DNA of 64,000 nt from an uncultured Aquimarina sp. (GTDB lineage Bacteria > Bacteroidota > Bacteroidia > Flavobacteriales > Flavobacteriaceae). The stretch is taken from contig CANMTP010000012.1 in the NCBI GenBank assembly GCA_947500845.1, forward strand, positions 1-64,000. Direction: 5' to 3'. Shown here piece after piece: positions 62,733 to 64,000 of this stretch; position 1 is the stretch's first letter, and each line of letters starts with the position of its first letter. The position numbers and the translations under genes are program-made. The notes beneath the pieces are model-generated. The model saw only the letters and a program-made list of their open reading frames with translations, was not told where the DNA came from and ran no database searches.

Positions 62733-62892
62733 GGGTATAAAAATATTAAAAGATTAGATAAACCCATCAATTCTCTTTCAAATTATACTATTTACGCTTT
62801 GTTCAAGCAGCACCCAAGCAAGACCGAAAAAAGTAATAGATCGTATCTAGAAAAACATTAATCTATAACTCTTTTTGAGATGATTTAATACT

Positions 62893-63058
62893 TATAGCTA
62901 AATTAATATAAAATGGCATTAAAAATTTATAAAGTAAAAAATTGAAGTTCAAGGCGAAAAACGCAGTCATAGCAGAGCTAAGCCGAGTATTTTTAACGTA
63001 GAAATTCGATTTTTTACTTTATAAATTTTTAATGCCATTTTATGTTGATTTAGCTATA
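62893..63058. repeat. 166-bp long inverted-repeat element
   Basis: The left arm (from TATAGCTAAATTAATAT at 62893) and the right arm (to TTGATTTAGCTATA at 63058) are complementary over about 52 bp with three differences, all of T versus C type. On the plus strand these would be G-U pairs. The core contains AAGGCGAAAAACGCAG and AGAGCTAAGCCGAG. It lies in a gene gap of 550 bp. Confidence 0.85.
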
Positions 63059-63083
63059 TAATATCTAAGAATAATTTAATTTT

Positions 63084-63282
63084 CTTCTCAGAACGTAAGT
63101 TCGATCTAAGGATCTTGATTTATAAAAGCCGTCAAATTGAGTGATTTTTCATAGTGAAACGAAGAAAAATTGTATCGAAATTAGGCTTTCGATTGAAAAT
63201 TTACTTGTCTTCGATACGATTTTCTATCGAAAATCACTCTGACTGACGTAAATTTTCTTACATCGAACTCAAGTTCAGAAGG
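63084..63282. repeat. 199-bp nested inverted-repeat element
   Basis: Outer arms CTTCTCAGAACGTAAGTTCGAT at the left and ATCGAACTCAAGTTCAGAAG at the right; inner arms TGAGTGATTTTTCATAG (63138-63154) with CTATCGAAAATCACTC (63224-63239), then TTGTATCGAAA with TTCGATACGA. The right end abuts the stop of the AAA gene. It looks like a structured intergenic repeat. Confidence 0.75.
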
Positions 63283-63284
63283 TC

Positions 63285-64000
63285 TTACAGAGAAATATTA
63301 ATTGTTTTTCCCTCTTTGTTATATTCTTTTTTAAGACCTTCCAAAAGGTAGCTTTGTTTTATTTTTGATTGATTATTAGCAATAGTTTTTAGACAGGCAA
63401 ATTGTACAATATTTACAATATTTGCACCGGTAATTGCGTATTTTTTTGAAAATTCATCCAAAGAAACCAGATCTTCTAATTGAACATTTTTAGGAAGTAT
63501 GTTTTGCCATAATTGAAGTCGTTCTTGAGCACCGGGTAATTGAAATTCTACGATAGATTGAAATCTACGTGTAAAAGCTGCATCAATATTGGTTTTAAAA
63601 TTTGACGCTAAAATCACTAATCCAGGATGCGCTTCAATTCGTTGTAGTAAATAAGAGACTTCTTGATTGGCATATTTATCATGAGCATCTCGTACATTAG
63701 TTCTTTTGCCAAAAATGGCATCGGCCTCATCAAAAAACAAAATCCAATCTTTATTTATTGCTTTATCAAATAAGGAAGATAAGTTTTTTTCGGTTTCTCC
63801 TATATATTTAGAAATTACCATTGATAGATCTATTCGATACACATCTCTATGGGTATATTTCCCTAATAAACTGGCGGTTAAAGTTTTTCCTGTTCCCGGC
63901 GGACCGTAAAATAAAACTCTGTAACCTGGTTTGATTTTAGTTTTCATATCCCACTGGTGCATCAATACTTCATTGTGTTTTAACCAAACTTCTATTTCGT
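63285..64000 (-). CDS. AAA+ ATPase, contractile injection system type (5' end beyond window)
   Basis: The visible 238 codons run from the window edge, so the N-terminus is missing. The reading frame is open through EIEVWLKHNEVLMHQW at the edge. It has Walker A FYGPPGTGKTLTASLLGK, Walker B ILFFDEADAIFGKRTN, sensor and arginine-finger LASNFKTNIDAAFTRRFQSIVEFQLPG. The sequence ExxxWLKHNEVLM..W...IKPGYRVLFYGPPGTGKTLTA is the pattern I associate with the ATPase of extracellular contractile injection loci (Afp15-like). I infer that such a locus lies to the right of this window. Confidence 0.75.
   Translation of the reverse strand, partial: EIEVWLKHNEVLMHQWDMKTKIKPGYRVLFYGPPGTGKTLTASLLGKYTHRDVYRIDLSMVISKYIGETEKNLSSLFDKAINKDWILFFDEADAIFGKRTNVRDAHDKYANQEVSYLLQRIEAHPGLVILASNFKTNIDAAFTRRFQSIVEFQLPGAQERLQLWQNILPKNVQLEDLVSLDEFSKKYAITGANIVNIVQFACLKTIANNQSKIKQSYLLEGLKKEYNKEGKTINISL

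Noticed and set aside
62514..62861. Plus-strand 115-residue frame over the TrmH-like gene
   Set aside because: Antisense shadow of the methyltransferase gene with extension into the gap.

Overview
The window reads as chromosomal DNA of a marine-type Bacteroidota, most likely Flavobacteriaceae (possibly near Aquimarina; this is inference from gene content). The DNA is AT-rich. It carries a type IX secretion sorting domain, an ECF sigma/FecR/STN-TonB receptor unit, a GSCFA protein, a DUF4230 protein, a PaaZ of Bacteroidota style, and promoter-like TTTG/TAnnTTTG boxes. No rRNA, tRNA or CRISPR array was recognised.

Layout. 1-4.4 kb is accessory: an orphan P-loop ATPase, an unknown helical protein, a coiled-coil protein, a roughly 1 kb stretch of degraded intergenic repeats, and a lone TIR-like gene. 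4.4-16.3 kb is mostly housekeeping or conserved hypothetical: hemL, a glucosaminidase-LysM lipoprotein, a PLP deaminase/desulfhydrase, DUF5522, DUF4136 and DUF4230 proteins, a cassette-like DUF1801/GNAT pair, ssb and ppk1. 16.3-36 kb is one long minus-strand catabolic block. It holds the complete paaABCDE epoxidase, paaG, paaZ, paaJ, paaH, paaI, a paaY-like gene and a TetR regulator, followed by a 2-oxoacid dehydrogenase E2, a branched-chain-type aminotransferase and a fused E1. No phenylacetate-CoA ligase (paaK) is present in the window. A near-identical 18-bp palindrome lies in front of both paaE and the E2 gene. This suggests that aminotransferase plus 2-oxoacid dehydrogenase may feed phenylpyruvate-type acids straight to phenylacetyl-CoA under the same repressor. 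A phenylalanine 4-monooxygenase lies at 44.5 kb.

36-44.4 kb holds surface functions: a META lipoprotein, a secreted T9SS trypsin-like protease, and an ECF sigma/FecR/TonB receptor unit divergent from an Asp-rich lipoprotein with an internal repeat. 44.5-57 kb holds phenylalanine hydroxylase, GSCFA, alaS, an M23 peptidase-CapA-MerR operon, a LemA-TPM-TPM operon, a frameshifted secreted-protein pseudogene and an SDR. 56.6-64 kb holds der, a beta-propeller lipoprotein, era, an alanine symporter, a TrmH-type methyltransferase and, after two large inverted-repeat elements, the 3' part of an AAA+ ATPase of the type found beside contractile injection systems.

The most unusual layer is small repeats. 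A palindrome of about 20 bp (CCTGCC...GGCAGG type) appears as a clean insertion in one unit of a tandem array, nested in a larger repeat beside ilvE, and in frame inside paaH. A related CCTGC/GCAGG palindrome pair flanks a tiny GIY-YIG nuclease gene as inverted repeats. Two four-helix-bundle genes and AT-rich repeats are also interspersed between paa genes. Together these suggest that small nuclease-linked and palindromic elements have inserted repeatedly in an otherwise compact operon.
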